A stretch of DNA of 64,000 nucleotides from Evernia prunastri. Lineage: Eukaryota > Ascomycota > Lecanoromycetes > Lecanorales > Parmeliaceae. Under the pieces are notes generated by a model, which was not told the DNA's origin, ran no database searches, and worked only from the letters and a program-made list of their open reading frames with translations. The DNA lies in the NCBI GenBank assembly GCA_003184365.1, contig NKYR01000169.1:144-64143 (forward strand). The letters run 5' to 3'. Numbering within the stretch: position 1 is the stretch's first letter; each line of letters starts with the position of its first letter. A program made the position numbers and the translations under genes. Of the stretch, positions 52,808 through 62,153 are shown piece by piece.

Positions 52808-53326
52808 CAAATTCACCACTCTACCGTCGCCCAGAAGAGCTTCAGGGATTGCCGGGTAACTTCATGGTCTGCAATTGATGCATCGAGCAAAACTAACATC
52901 CTGCATAGTTTTGAAAGACAAGTCAAGGATCTGGATGCGGTTCGATTCGATCTCATTTCGGCAGCAGTGGCTAGAAGAGATCCTTGTCGTTATGCCGTCA
53001 CCACAGAGCAAACTCGAAGGGAGAACCAGGGTCTTGATGGCTGTCTGACCCAAAAAGCGTCTAGCCTGACGCATCTGCGCTGAATACTGTCAGGACAAAG
53101 ATGATTTACATCCAATACATCCATCTTCGCATGATCACGAGTAGAGCTCCCAAGTCTCATTTTGCATCCGTCGCGCGTATCCTGCTCAAACACTGACTGC
53201 ATCTGTATCTTCAATGGCAGTTTGCATCCCACGGGTAAGGTAAAAATGTTGCCCAATTGGTTTCTCCTAGGTCTCTTTTCTCCAGTCATGGCGAAATCAC
53301 CCTATCGGGACTGCATTGTCACAAGA
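52808..53326. other. intergenic between convergent genes
   Basis: No gene recognised. Confidence 0.35.
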
Positions 53327-54223
53327 TCACTTTCTGGCAAGTACCTTTAGCCTCACGTATCCAAGCCACATGCTTCCATCTTCCTCGTGGGTGAGAATTG
53401 TCTGAAGCACATCACAGACCTCCCGCACCACAGCCTCCTTCATGTCATCCGTGGGCAGCAAATCGAGGAAGCTCGCTCCCATCAATCTCAACCATCCCTC
53501 CAAGCCTCCCTCTTTCTCCGCCGTCAACTTCGTAGGTCTGTAGTCCAACTTCATCTTTTCCACTCTGAACCCCGCTTGCTCCAGCATCTCCGTCATCAGC
53601 TTTTCCGAGGGGAAGAACCATGGGGAGGCCTCCCTAGCCTTCTCGATACCCACCCCTTGATGTACTAAAGCGGCCAGGAGCGCGGCATGAACATCCACAA
53701 CATTGCCTGTTCCACCCATCTCGAACACAAAGGTCCCTCCAGGGCGTAGCGCTCTGTGTACGCCTCGGAAGACGGACATTCGTGTTGGGGCATCCCGAAG
53801 GATCCAGTGTAGAGCGGCATTTGAGAAGACCTTGGTATATCTCGACTCTTTGACCGCGTTGCTCTTTTCCAGGTATCGGCAATCGAGCACATTCCAGTTG
53901 AGGCCTTGGTTGGTGCCGTAGGTACTCTCCGCGGCATAAATGAGGTTTGCAGAGGCATCGAAGCCATCGACTCGAGAGCAGCTGGAGCGTATCTTAGTCG
54001 TCAGCAGGCCGTCGCCGCATCCGAGGTCGAGAATTGTGTCATTTGGTTGGGGATCAAGCCATTGGACGATCTCTTGTGTGAGGAGGGGAACGAAGGAGGC
54101 GGAGGCGGAATAGGCATTTGCGGTCCAGTGGTCTTTGCCCTGATCATCTAAGATAGGATTTGATTCTTGAGTTTGATTGTTGCCGGGCTGTTGAAAGGAG
54201 GTCTGAGCCTCGGTACCAGGCAT
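53327..54223 (-). CDS. class I SAM-dependent methyltransferase
   Basis: A 298-aa single-exon enzyme with the Rossmann-like methyltransferase fold. SAM-binding motif I is DTILDLGCGDGLLTTKIRSS. The acidic end of strand 2 is VDGFDASANLIYAAES. Motif IV region is YTKVFSNAALHWILRDAPTR and the post-motif RALRPGGTFVFEMGG. WFFPSEKLMTEMLEQAGFRV and KLDYRPTKLTAEKEGGLEGW make the C-terminal cap. The whole resembles the trans-aconitate / small-molecule methyltransferase group (Methyltransf_11/25 type). The opening QGKDHWTANAYSASASFVPL is also usual for that group. The start is an ATG at 54223. The substrate cannot be told. Confidence 0.87.
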   Translation of the reverse strand: MPGTEAQTSFQQPGNNQTQESNPILDDQGKDHWTANAYSASASFVPLLTQEIVQWLDPQPNDTILDLGCGDGLLTTKIRSSCSRVDGFDASANLIYAAESTYGTNQGLNWNVLDCRYLEKSNAVKESRYTKVFSNAALHWILRDAPTRMSVFRGVHRALRPGGTFVFEMGGTGNVVDVHAALLAALVHQGVGIEKAREASPWFFPSEKLMTEMLEQAGFRVEKMKLDYRPTKLTAEKEGGLEGWLRLMGASFLDLLPTDDMKEAVVREVCDVLQTILTHEEDGSMWLGYVRLKVLARK

Positions 54224-55562
54224 TGCTGGGACGCAGCAAGTGTTTGGGTGGTAGTCTCGAAGCAGGCTCGCGGCAGCCTCTGGGATGTTATTAACGACAT
54301 GGTAAGATTGAGGCCCTTATATATCTATCCATGGGGACATGCAAGAAAGCTCTTGGGTCTAAGGCAAGCGTTGTATGTTGTGGGTGTTTGGTGTTGTTCC
54401 ATTGACGTCCGATGTCGGACAGCTTCATGCCAAGAGGTCTGCTGACTAATTCACACATCTTTGTCTGAGTGATGATTTTTTCCTTTGTTCCGTCAGATGC
54501 CGAAGAGATATTTTGATATGATAGCTAGCCTTTAATCTAGCTGGATGGGGATTAGAGTGGAGGTTTCAAGTCATGAGATGATGAGGTTTCAAGTCTAGAG
54601 CAAAGCATGACATAACGTTTAGGTAAGGTAAACCTCCTTTACCCATACAGAAGCATGATGCTTATCTTTCTATCATTTACTTTAGAATAATGTTCATGGG
54701 AATTGGGAATTTAGGCAGCTTACCGAGCTTACCTCCGGAGCCAGACCCTGACACCTGCCCCGTGCATATAAATTTAATTGTATAGCGCCAATTAATATTG
54801 TAGTATTAGTACCTAGGGATTATTATAGATAAGGAAATAATAAGGGGCAATACGTTTAAGTGCTTACTACTCTGTACGAGTACTACTGTATCCCATCAAC
54901 AACGTCTACCTACTTATTATAAAATGCAACTTCATCTCCCAAATCAATTGCCCTTGCATCAAGATACCTTGCTGCTAAGGTACCTATTACACTACGTATA
55001 TGTACTACCTAAGACTGCCGCTCTAAAACCCGCAGCTTGGCCTGGGGCACACGACCCTATCCTCTTTACGTGTCGACATCCCACGCAACAAAAACGTCAA
55101 AAAATTGGTGAAAAGGTCAAAAGAAAAATAAAGAAAAATCCAGGCCCTCCAATAAGCTCTTGAAAATGCCTACCAATTGACTTCGATCAATTACCCAATC
55201 CACCTTCACCTCTCTCATCTACCTTCCTCTTCCTCTTCCTCCAAATGATCCCCTCGGAAATATCCGCCCACATGGCGGTACCAAATTATCTGTCTGTCAA
55301 TATATACCCCCCTCCATCAAATCTGTAAAGCGTCCCCCTAAGCATCCGTCTAAGCACGTGGTCGGTAATCATTCCATTCAGCTCGCCAAAGCCGTATAAA
55401 ACTACTAGGAAGCTCTGTTCTTGGCTTGTCTCGGATCAAAGCTGATAAGGCGGGAGCAATACATCGCTTATTGACATTCTTCTAATCATATTGCCACCAT
55501 ATTGACTTGCTCTGTCACGAGCAGCATCCATCAGCGACTGATCACTTCCTTTCTTCCCAATC
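54224..55562. other. intergenic with AT-rich part and AGGTACCT-like motifs
   Basis: No gene recognised. 54760-54900 is AT-rich. The spacer should contain divergent promoters for the methyltransferase and the regulator. Confidence 0.4.
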
Positions 55563-57827
55563 ATGGCTGCAGCAGTCGATTTTCGCCTGCCTTTCTTACC
55601 AACAGCTTCAACCACCATGTCAGCTCCTGCTCTCTCCTCGCAGGCCTCCACAGATAGTCTACGCTCAGATTCGAAGCCAACCCAGCCGGGGAATGTCAAG
55701 GCCTCCCGAGGACGAAGGGAACGTCCCTGCGACGCATGTCGAAGGAAGAAGAGCAGATGTGTCATGAACGAGGGTCAGACCAATAGCTGTGTAGCCTGCA
55801 CAACACATGGAAATCAATGTACTTTCCTCGAGGATCCCAGGCCACGAAAGAGAAGGCTGGACTCGGAAGGGAAGAGTGCAGAGAGCGGGAAGCGAAGGTT
55901 GGCAACGGACGAGATCGGTACGCTGCATGATCGCACTTGCTGACAGGTCGTCCAGGACCGTTGCGGACTCGCGATCCGAAGGCCATTCCCGTGGTACAAA
56001 CAAAGTCAAGTTGGAGGATTCGGGAGGATCAGCAGCATCACGCTCGGAAACGGCAACGAATAGCTGGCAATACCAGGGCACACATATGGGCTACACAACG
56101 GAGCTAGATCCTATCTTGTTTGACGTTTCCCCTGCAGGCGGATCCGGCTATGAGAAGCCGGACGGTCGCAACGCATTTCTCATACATCAGTCTGACGTCC
56201 TGCGGTATGGCGAGCCCCAGACGAACCTGATCCAGACCATCGATAAGCTCATCGGCTCACATGGCCCTTCTCTCGTACAGCACTTTCGCACGATCAATCG
56301 CAGCCTACCAATCGTCGAGGATACCTTTTTCGAGACTTACAACGGTCGTCGGAAGAACAGCTTGGACCCTGCCCTACTTTGTGCTGTCTACCTCGTTTCC
56401 GCGTCATCTGCTGCCCATAATCTGGGAAGTGAGACATGGCAACAGACTGATTGTACTCAGCTGGAGGATCTGGCATTTCAATTGTTGGAAGGTGGTCTTT
56501 CGAACCCTACCCTGTCAACTGTCCAGGCGGGATTGCTTCTGATGCAGAGGTCAAACGTTGATTCAAAGCTTTTAAATACACAGCTAATCAGCGCTGCTTT
56601 TGAGCTTGGCCTCCATCTGGACTGCTCAAATTGGACCATACCTCTTCTGGAACGTGGTTTGCGAAAACGGTTAGCATGGGCGTTGTACATGGAAGACCAA
56701 TGGTGCTCCTTGACGCATGGGCGACCATCATTGATATCAAAGGAGCACTGGGCGGTACAAGATCTTTCTGATGATGATTTCGAACAAGTCAGTCCTTCCG
56801 CAGAAGAAGATGTCCTGGAAGAGTCCAGGTTGGGACAGGAGTGCTTTTCTCAGATGGTCGTTCTGACGGGAATCCTATCAAATATCTTGAATGCACTTTA
56901 CACCCAGAAAGCCATGCAAGAATTTGACCGTGCCGGAGCGAATGCAACACGCCTGATACTCGAGCGAGCAAAACCCATCCAGGTCTCGCTCAAAGAATGG
57001 TTTACACGCCTATCGAAAGACCTGAAGATGGACAACGGGCAGGCGCCTGCAACCATAGGTAAAACGATTCAAAACTGTAAAACATGATTCACAGTTGACC
57101 AGTCGTAGGACATCTACATCTGGCCTACTTCGCCACCGAGATAACTCTGCACCGTTGCATCATCCGCTCTCTGAGTACCACTGCTACAGATACCTACCTG
57201 ACCCACGTTTGTCGCTCAGCTGCCAAAGCTCGCATGATATCCGCCATGGACTTTGTCAACCGCTTACGACCTAACCATTTGACAGCCTTCTGGTACTTTC
57301 CCTCCCGGGTCAACTTCGCCCTCATCGCAACTTTCGGTAGTCTCCTCCTCGCCACGGCACCATGCCAAGAGGAAGCAGACTTCTACCAAGCCAGGTTGGC
57401 GGAGTATCGATGGACACTATCAGTCAGCGCCCAAAGCGCCGGGTTCTTAAACTTTGCCATCGAATCGCTCGAATCAGTCACCGGTCTGCTGAAAGGCATG
57501 CCGACGAAACCCAAGCTCGAGGACCTCGACCTGCGACAGGTGCCTCCACCGCCCCCGCTTCCCCTCACCAGATTGATACCACCACAAGAGGAAGACGACG
57601 ACGACTTCATGGAAGACGGCGGGTCCGAAGCGCAGCCCATGCCGCCGCCGGAAACCATGTCCTCGGCCGCCTCCGAAACCATGTCCACCTCGAACTCCGC
57701 CTGGAACGCCCCGGCAACGTACGGGCCGTACATCGGCCCCTTTGCCGACCTGGGGGCCCGGAATTGGTTCGAGCAGTCGCACCACGGGTCGCCGGAGACG
57801 GAGAGGATGCAACTGTTCGTTGGGTAA
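55563..57827 (+). CDS. Zn2Cys6 transcription factor with fungal MHR domain
   Basis: Exons 55563-55897, 55947-57058 and 57109-57827 (introns of 49 and 50 bp) join to 721 aa. The binuclear zinc cluster RERPCDACRRKKSRCVMNEG continues to SCVACTTHGNQCTF, with CX2CX6CX9CX2CX6C spacing. A basic segment RPRKRRLDSEGKSAESGKRR follows. The middle homology region includes STVQAGLLLMQRSNVDSKLL, SAAFELGLHLDCSNWTIPLL and RKRLAWALYMEDQWCSLTHG, the classic segment of fungal_trans domains. The C-terminus has FVNRLRPNHLTAFWYFPSRV, then an acidic, Pro-rich possible activation region (IPPQEEDDDDFMEDGGSEAQ). The cluster and C-terminal pattern bring to mind TamA/Dal81-type nitrogen regulators, but that is a guess. 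The first intron's donor (gttggc) is weak and was chosen for phase. Confidence 0.85.
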
Positions 57828-58093
57828 GATGATGAGTCGATGGATGTTACAAGTAGTGTGAACCCTCACACACAGCGCAGTTGCCTTTAGCGAGTTCCAT
57901 ACCCCCTTTACGTAAAAGTACTCAAATATTATTCCGAGGAAATGCAACTTATACTACAGCCCCTCTACTGTCTGCTCGAGCTTGTGACCTCCTGCCACGC
58001 ATCTTCACCCAGTGTCTTCGTCACATTGTCACGCTCTCCTGCCCCCAACCCCAAGCCATACGCCCTCTAGAACGAATTGCTCACCGAGCCCAG

Positions 58094-58170
58094 ACATCCC
58101 AGCCCATCTCCATCCATCTCCATCCCATCCATCTCCATCCCATCTCATCCCATCCCATCCCATCCCACCC
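58094..58170. repeat. CATCC/CATCTC microsatellite
   Basis: Irregular pentamer and hexamer repeats (ccatctccatcc, catcccatcc) in the C-rich part of the spacer. Confidence 0.75.
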
Positions 58171-58442
58171 TCGCCCCCCCCCCTTCCCCCAGCGCCCCAG
58201 CCATCCCAACCAACCGACGACGACGCAAAACCAACAAATAGCGAGGAGCTGGTCAGACTGGCTGGAAAAAGAGATCGAACAGCACAGCACAGTGCTCTAG
58301 AGATATGTCCCGGGCTGAGCGAAGACGGTTTCCTTCTCGTCCGTTCGCGTCGGGGGGTGGTGGCTCGATGTGGTCTGGGAGGGGCGGAGGGGAGAGAGGG
58401 GAGAGAGGTGGGGGGAAGGGGTTATTATTGGTTTGTGGGTTT

Positions 58443-58462
58443 GGGATAGGGATAGGGATAGG
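58443..58462 (+). repeat. GGGATA repeat
   Basis: Three tandem GGGATA units followed by GGGGG, four G-runs in 25 bases, and so a possible G-quadruplex. Confidence 0.6.
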
Positions 58463-58657
58463 GGGCGGTGTGGAAGGAAGATGGTGGGGGGAGTTCGGGA
58501 CGGATTATGTGCTGGGGGAGGGCTGGGGGTGGGCGGTGGTCCTGTTGTTTATTGTGTTGTATTGTATGTGTGTATGTTGGGGATGGGGGGAGGGGGGGAG
58601 GTGTCACGGTTGGAGGAAACACGGAGTGAAGGGCAGACGGAGGAGGGGTTCTGCAAT

Positions 58658-58716
58658 AGGTGTAGGTGTAGGTGTAGGTGTAGGTGAGGGTGAGGGTGTG
58701 GGTGTAGATGTGGGGT
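58658..58716 (+). repeat. GGTGTA/GGTGAG hexamer repeat
   Basis: About nine tandem hexamers (aggtgt, then gagggt and gtgggt variants). They resemble degenerate telomere-type repeats but are not TTAGGG. Confidence 0.7.
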
Positions 58717-59333
58717 CAAGGCGAATACCGTGGGAGGGCTGACGGTGGAGCGATAAAGGAGACGTCGATGCGATATCGGCTTGGATTGGAAGGAGCGTAA
58801 GACATATGTAAGTTGAGGACGGTCCGGGGTAGTCAGAGTCAAGGCGGAGCCGCGCGACACGTGAGAAGTGCATCTTTCGAAGACCCAGAAGGGGGAAGGG
58901 GAGTAATTCTGTTTATGTAAAGTGGCAGACACGCGCGAGGCGTACCTTATATCGTAATGGAGTAAAGTGTATAGACCATAAACAGTCCACGTGCAGGGAG
59001 CGCTTCTGCCGCCGTCTTTTTGCCCATTCGGAAGGAAGAGATATGTACAAGCACTGGGACGAGTATCCATATGAGCGAGTGAGTGAGAGACGCAGTGTGC
59101 TTTCGCATTGACTTGCAGATTTCGTGGGCCACGATGCAGACTTCCTGCCGCGGCCGCGGATGTCAACACCGTCAGGCCTTCCGGATCCTGAATTGAGGAT
59201 AGCCATTTCGCCCACGCATCTTCGCCTCGAGATCGGAGTCGACATCCACCCTCCCCTCTCTTCCACAGCAACCCCCTCCTCCATCGAGTAAAACCCCCAC
59301 ATATCCCCCCTCCCCTCCTCCTTCTTGCCCCCC

Positions 59334-59861
59334 TCAAGTATCAAACTGCCACTTCCTCAACCGCTGCTCGTTCCCCGGCCCCCCCCTCTTCGGCAACCCC
59401 CTCGCCGCGCCACCCTGCACCCTCGGCGCCTCCGTCGTCAGCGCCCGCCTCTGCGCCGCCGCGGCGCAACTCTTCTTGTGCAGCTTCCAGTCGGACTTCT
59501 GGCAGGCGCGGGAGCAGTAGCTCGCGGCGTGGCATTTGGGGCAGGGTTTGAGGTCGAGGGGGGGTGGTGGTGGTGAGGAGGAGGAGGAGGAGGAGGAGGG
59601 GGAAGGGTTGTTGTTGGTTTTGTTGTTCTTGCAGGTGGCGCTGGCGCAGGAGTGGGCGGATGATGATGGGGCGGAGGAGGTGGTGGTGGTGGTGGTGGTG
59701 GTGGTGGTGGAGGGGGTGGGAGCGGGGGGTGGGCTGGCGGATTCTGTTTGGTGTGCGGGGGACTGGGTTGGTGCCATTTCTTGCGGAGGGATTGGGTTAT
59801 GGGCGTGCGCGGTTTCTGGTGCTTGTGCTTGATGCTCTGCCATTGTCTTAGCTATTCGCAT
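59334..59861 (-). CDS. MYND zinc-finger protein with Thr/Ser tracts
   Basis: Single exon, 175 aa from the ATG at 59861. A second ATG at 59843 (MAEHQAQAPET) is an equally good start. The N-terminal half is disordered: PAHQTESASPPPAPTPS, a run of ten Thr, and SSAPSSSAHS. The MYND finger is split by a low-complexity insert: CASATCKNN supplies the first two Cys, then a run of eight Ser and five Pro, then PCPKCHAASYCSRACQKSDW and KLHKKSC. The C-terminus is basic. A role as a protein-interaction adaptor is inferred. The Thr and Ser runs come from GGT/GGA-type codon repeats (59570-59715), a likely site of length change between strains. Confidence 0.7.
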   Translation of the reverse strand: MRIAKTMAEHQAQAPETAHAHNPIPPQEMAPTQSPAHQTESASPPPAPTPSTTTTTTTTTTSSAPSSSAHSCASATCKNNKTNNNPSPSSSSSSSSPPPPPLDLKPCPKCHAASYCSRACQKSDWKLHKKSCAAAAQRRALTTEAPRVQGGAARGLPKRGGPGNEQRLRKWQFDT

Positions 59862-60411
59862 GTATATTGCTGGCGCCGAGATGAAGACTGTGAGAGTCTT
59901 GGCGCCCAAAGAAGGTGCTCCGAGGCTCGAGGATTTCTAATGCGAGGAGCACTTCCACCAGCCGGGTGCTTTTAAATCTCAGCCCACCCCCACGATAATA
60001 TTACCGGAGAATCATTAGATCGACTCGTCGGATTAGTAAGAGTCTTTTATAGTAATTTGACAGCTCTGCTTTCTGTTGCACTCTTCTTTCTTATATCTCG
60101 CTTCGCTCACTCTATCACTCTATTACTCTATCACTCTATTATTTCGTCTCGCTTATTATAACGTCTTAAGAACGCGTTATTCGTCAGTTTTCGCAGTACG
60201 AAAGCTTCGAGAATATTTAAAAGAAGTTGAATTAATATGATAGTAGAAGAATAAGAGTAATTTTAGTGATGCTAAGTGAAGTTACGACATGTACTCTAAC
60301 GCGTCTAGATCGTTATCGTCAATTAATATTCTCTTTATCTCTTTACTTTACGAGATTAAAATTAAATTTTACGATTTAAAAACGAGTATAATAAATTAAA
60401 AAAACGATATA
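59862..60411. other. transition from gene-bearing to AT-rich repeat DNA
   Basis: A short TCTATCACTC/TCTATTACTC repeat (about 60110-60142) marks the start of AT-rich DNA. No gene. Confidence 0.5.
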
Positions 60412-60421
60412 AAGAAGCGTA

Positions 60422-60920
60422 CTCCGAGATCGCGGGAGGATAAACCACGGCTACTTGCGGAGGCGGGTACCAGGGACTTCCAGACAATGCTGACCACGAC
60501 CAAAGGGATCCGGGTAGCGGCAAGGTGGATGGTTAACTCCGGCTGGTTAAACAGCTTCGAGTTGGCCAGCGAACAACTCCAACGGTCAAGACTACCCCTC
60601 GGGGTAGAGGAGACCATTAAGCCCAAAAAGGGCGCACGAAGAAGCGATCGTACCCGCCTCTAGAGGCGGGGGCGATCAGAGATACAAAAGTCAGAGAATA
60701 GAAGAGTCGGCGCAAAGAAGTAGAGAGATGTGCGGTGGTGTAATAGGGCTCCTAAGGAGCACAGCAGAAGGGAGAGCGTACTGTTTAGTTGAAGTTTTTG
60801 TCCAGAGGTTCGCCCTCAGGTTTCTTCAACGCCCAGCCGTAAAGCTGGTTCAGCGTTAATGTTACCCTCATTAGCTTACATCAAGTAGCTAGCATAGGCG
60901 TATAAAACAATCAATCAATC
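60422..60920 (+). mobile_element. 5'-truncated Tad-like LINE, copy 1
   Basis: A 499-bp 3' end of a non-LTR retrotransposon. The plus strand encodes the C-terminus of the reverse transcriptase polyprotein (RDFQTMLTTTKGIRVAARWM, then VNSGWLNSFELASEQLQRSR, to KKGARRSDRTRL and a stop). This is followed by a 3' UTR and a CAATCAATCAATC tail. It is bounded by a perfect 10-bp target duplication AAGAAGCGTA (60412-60421 and 60921-60930). This is the classic outcome of incomplete target-primed reverse transcription. Confidence 0.88.
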
Positions 60921-60930
60921 AAGAAGCGTA

Positions 60931-61575
60931 TTTTCGCTTAGTGAATAACGATAATAAGTTAAATAATCGAGTCTATTCGTTAATAAGAGATTTAAGAGAC
61001 TTTAAAGAAGCTCGTCGATAATAAATATTATATAGCTCGATTAAAGACGTTAGCGAAGTCGTTTAAATAATAAGAAGAAAGAGAAGAAAGAGAAGACGTA
61101 CTTTAGATTATATAGTAATAATATTATCAATAATGTCACGAATATGGTGGAGTTGTACTGCCTGCATTGCAACTATGTGTTACGAAGCTATTTGTGTGCG
61201 GTGCGGAGACGAGCGCGCTAGGCCCAATCGGGCGAGGCCTTGGCATGCCCATGGCAAGTCCGTAACAAATAAAGTCGTTTTTTTCGTAAAAATCTTCAAT
61301 TTCGAGAGCGACGAGTTGTCTTTTTATTCTCTATATTTCGAGAAAATAGAGAATCTTTATGGTGCGAATAGTCTTATCGATATTAGCGAGATCTAACGAC
61401 GATGTGAGAGCGATAGCGAGATGATAATAAGATCGCGTCTTATTTTGATGTGATCTCTATACAAATCTAACGCGGTCTTGTAATCGCGCTACTGGTATTT
61501 TTCTTAGCAGGACTGAGGTTTAAAAGCATTTCAGCAGTCTATCCTCCCTTTCTTTCTTTTCCCTTTTTTCTCGCN
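60931..61575. other. AT-rich, RIP-like spacer
   Basis: AT-rich and TpA-rich with retained CpG. No gene recognised. An ambiguous base lies at 61575, at the border with the next element. Confidence 0.5.
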
Positions 61576-62153
61576 TTCCAGGTATCGACCCCGACTGCAG
61601 GTGCGGATGGAGAAGACAAGATGTCAAGCATATCCTCCTCTTCTGTCCGAGATCGCGGGAGGATAAACCACGGCTACTTGCGGAGGCGGGTACCAGGGAC
61701 TTCCAGACAATGCTGACCACGACCAAAGGGATCCGGGTAGCGGCAAGGTGGATGGTTAACTCCGGCTGGTTAAACAGCTTCGAGTTGGCCAGCGAACAAC
61801 TCCAACGGTCAAGACTACCCCTCGGGGTAGAGGAGACCATTAAGCCCAAAAAGGGCGCACGAAGAAGCGATCGTACCCGCCTCTAGAGGCGGGGGCGATC
61901 AGAGATACAAAAGTCAGAGAATAGAAGAGTCGGCGCAAAGAGGTAGAGAGATGTGCGGTGGTGTAATAGGGCTCCTAAGGAGCACAGCAGAAGGGAGAGC
62001 GTACTGTTTAGTTGAAGTTTTTGTCCAGAGGTTCGCCCTCAGGTTTCTTCAACGCCCAGCCGTAAAGCTGGTTCAGCGTTAATGTTACCCTCATTAGCTT
62101 ACATCAAGTAGCTAGCATAGGCGTATAAAACAATCAATCAATCAATCAATCAA
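61576..62153 (+). mobile_element. 5'-truncated Tad-like LINE, copy 2
   Basis: Same element as at 60422, with about 70 more bases at the 5' side. These add a Cys/His segment of the polyprotein C-terminus (PDCRCGWRRQDVKHILLFCP), the zinc-knuckle-like pattern seen near the end of fungal LINE ORF2 proteins. From 61646 the two copies differ by one substitution that I could see (60719 A versus G here) and by tail length (five or six CAAT-type units here). No target duplication could be fixed because the 5' border meets an N. Confidence 0.82.

Larger units (their letters stand above)
57828..59333. other. low-complexity, strand-asymmetric spacer
   Basis: Plus strand is C-rich to about 58190 and then G-rich to about 58760. 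Long open frames appear on both strands but consist of low-complexity residues, and I call none of them. Confidence 0.5.

Noticed and set aside
9686..55562. A specialised-metabolite gene cluster
   Set aside because: A transporter, SDR, methyltransferase and Zn2Cys6 regulator are present but spread over tens of kb among housekeeping-type genes. No PKS, NRPS, terpene or other core enzyme is in the window.
58305..59344. Gly-, Arg- and His-rich frames up to 262 codons on both strands
   Set aside because: Made of microsatellite and homopolymer sequence with no domain. Several lack a proper ATG.
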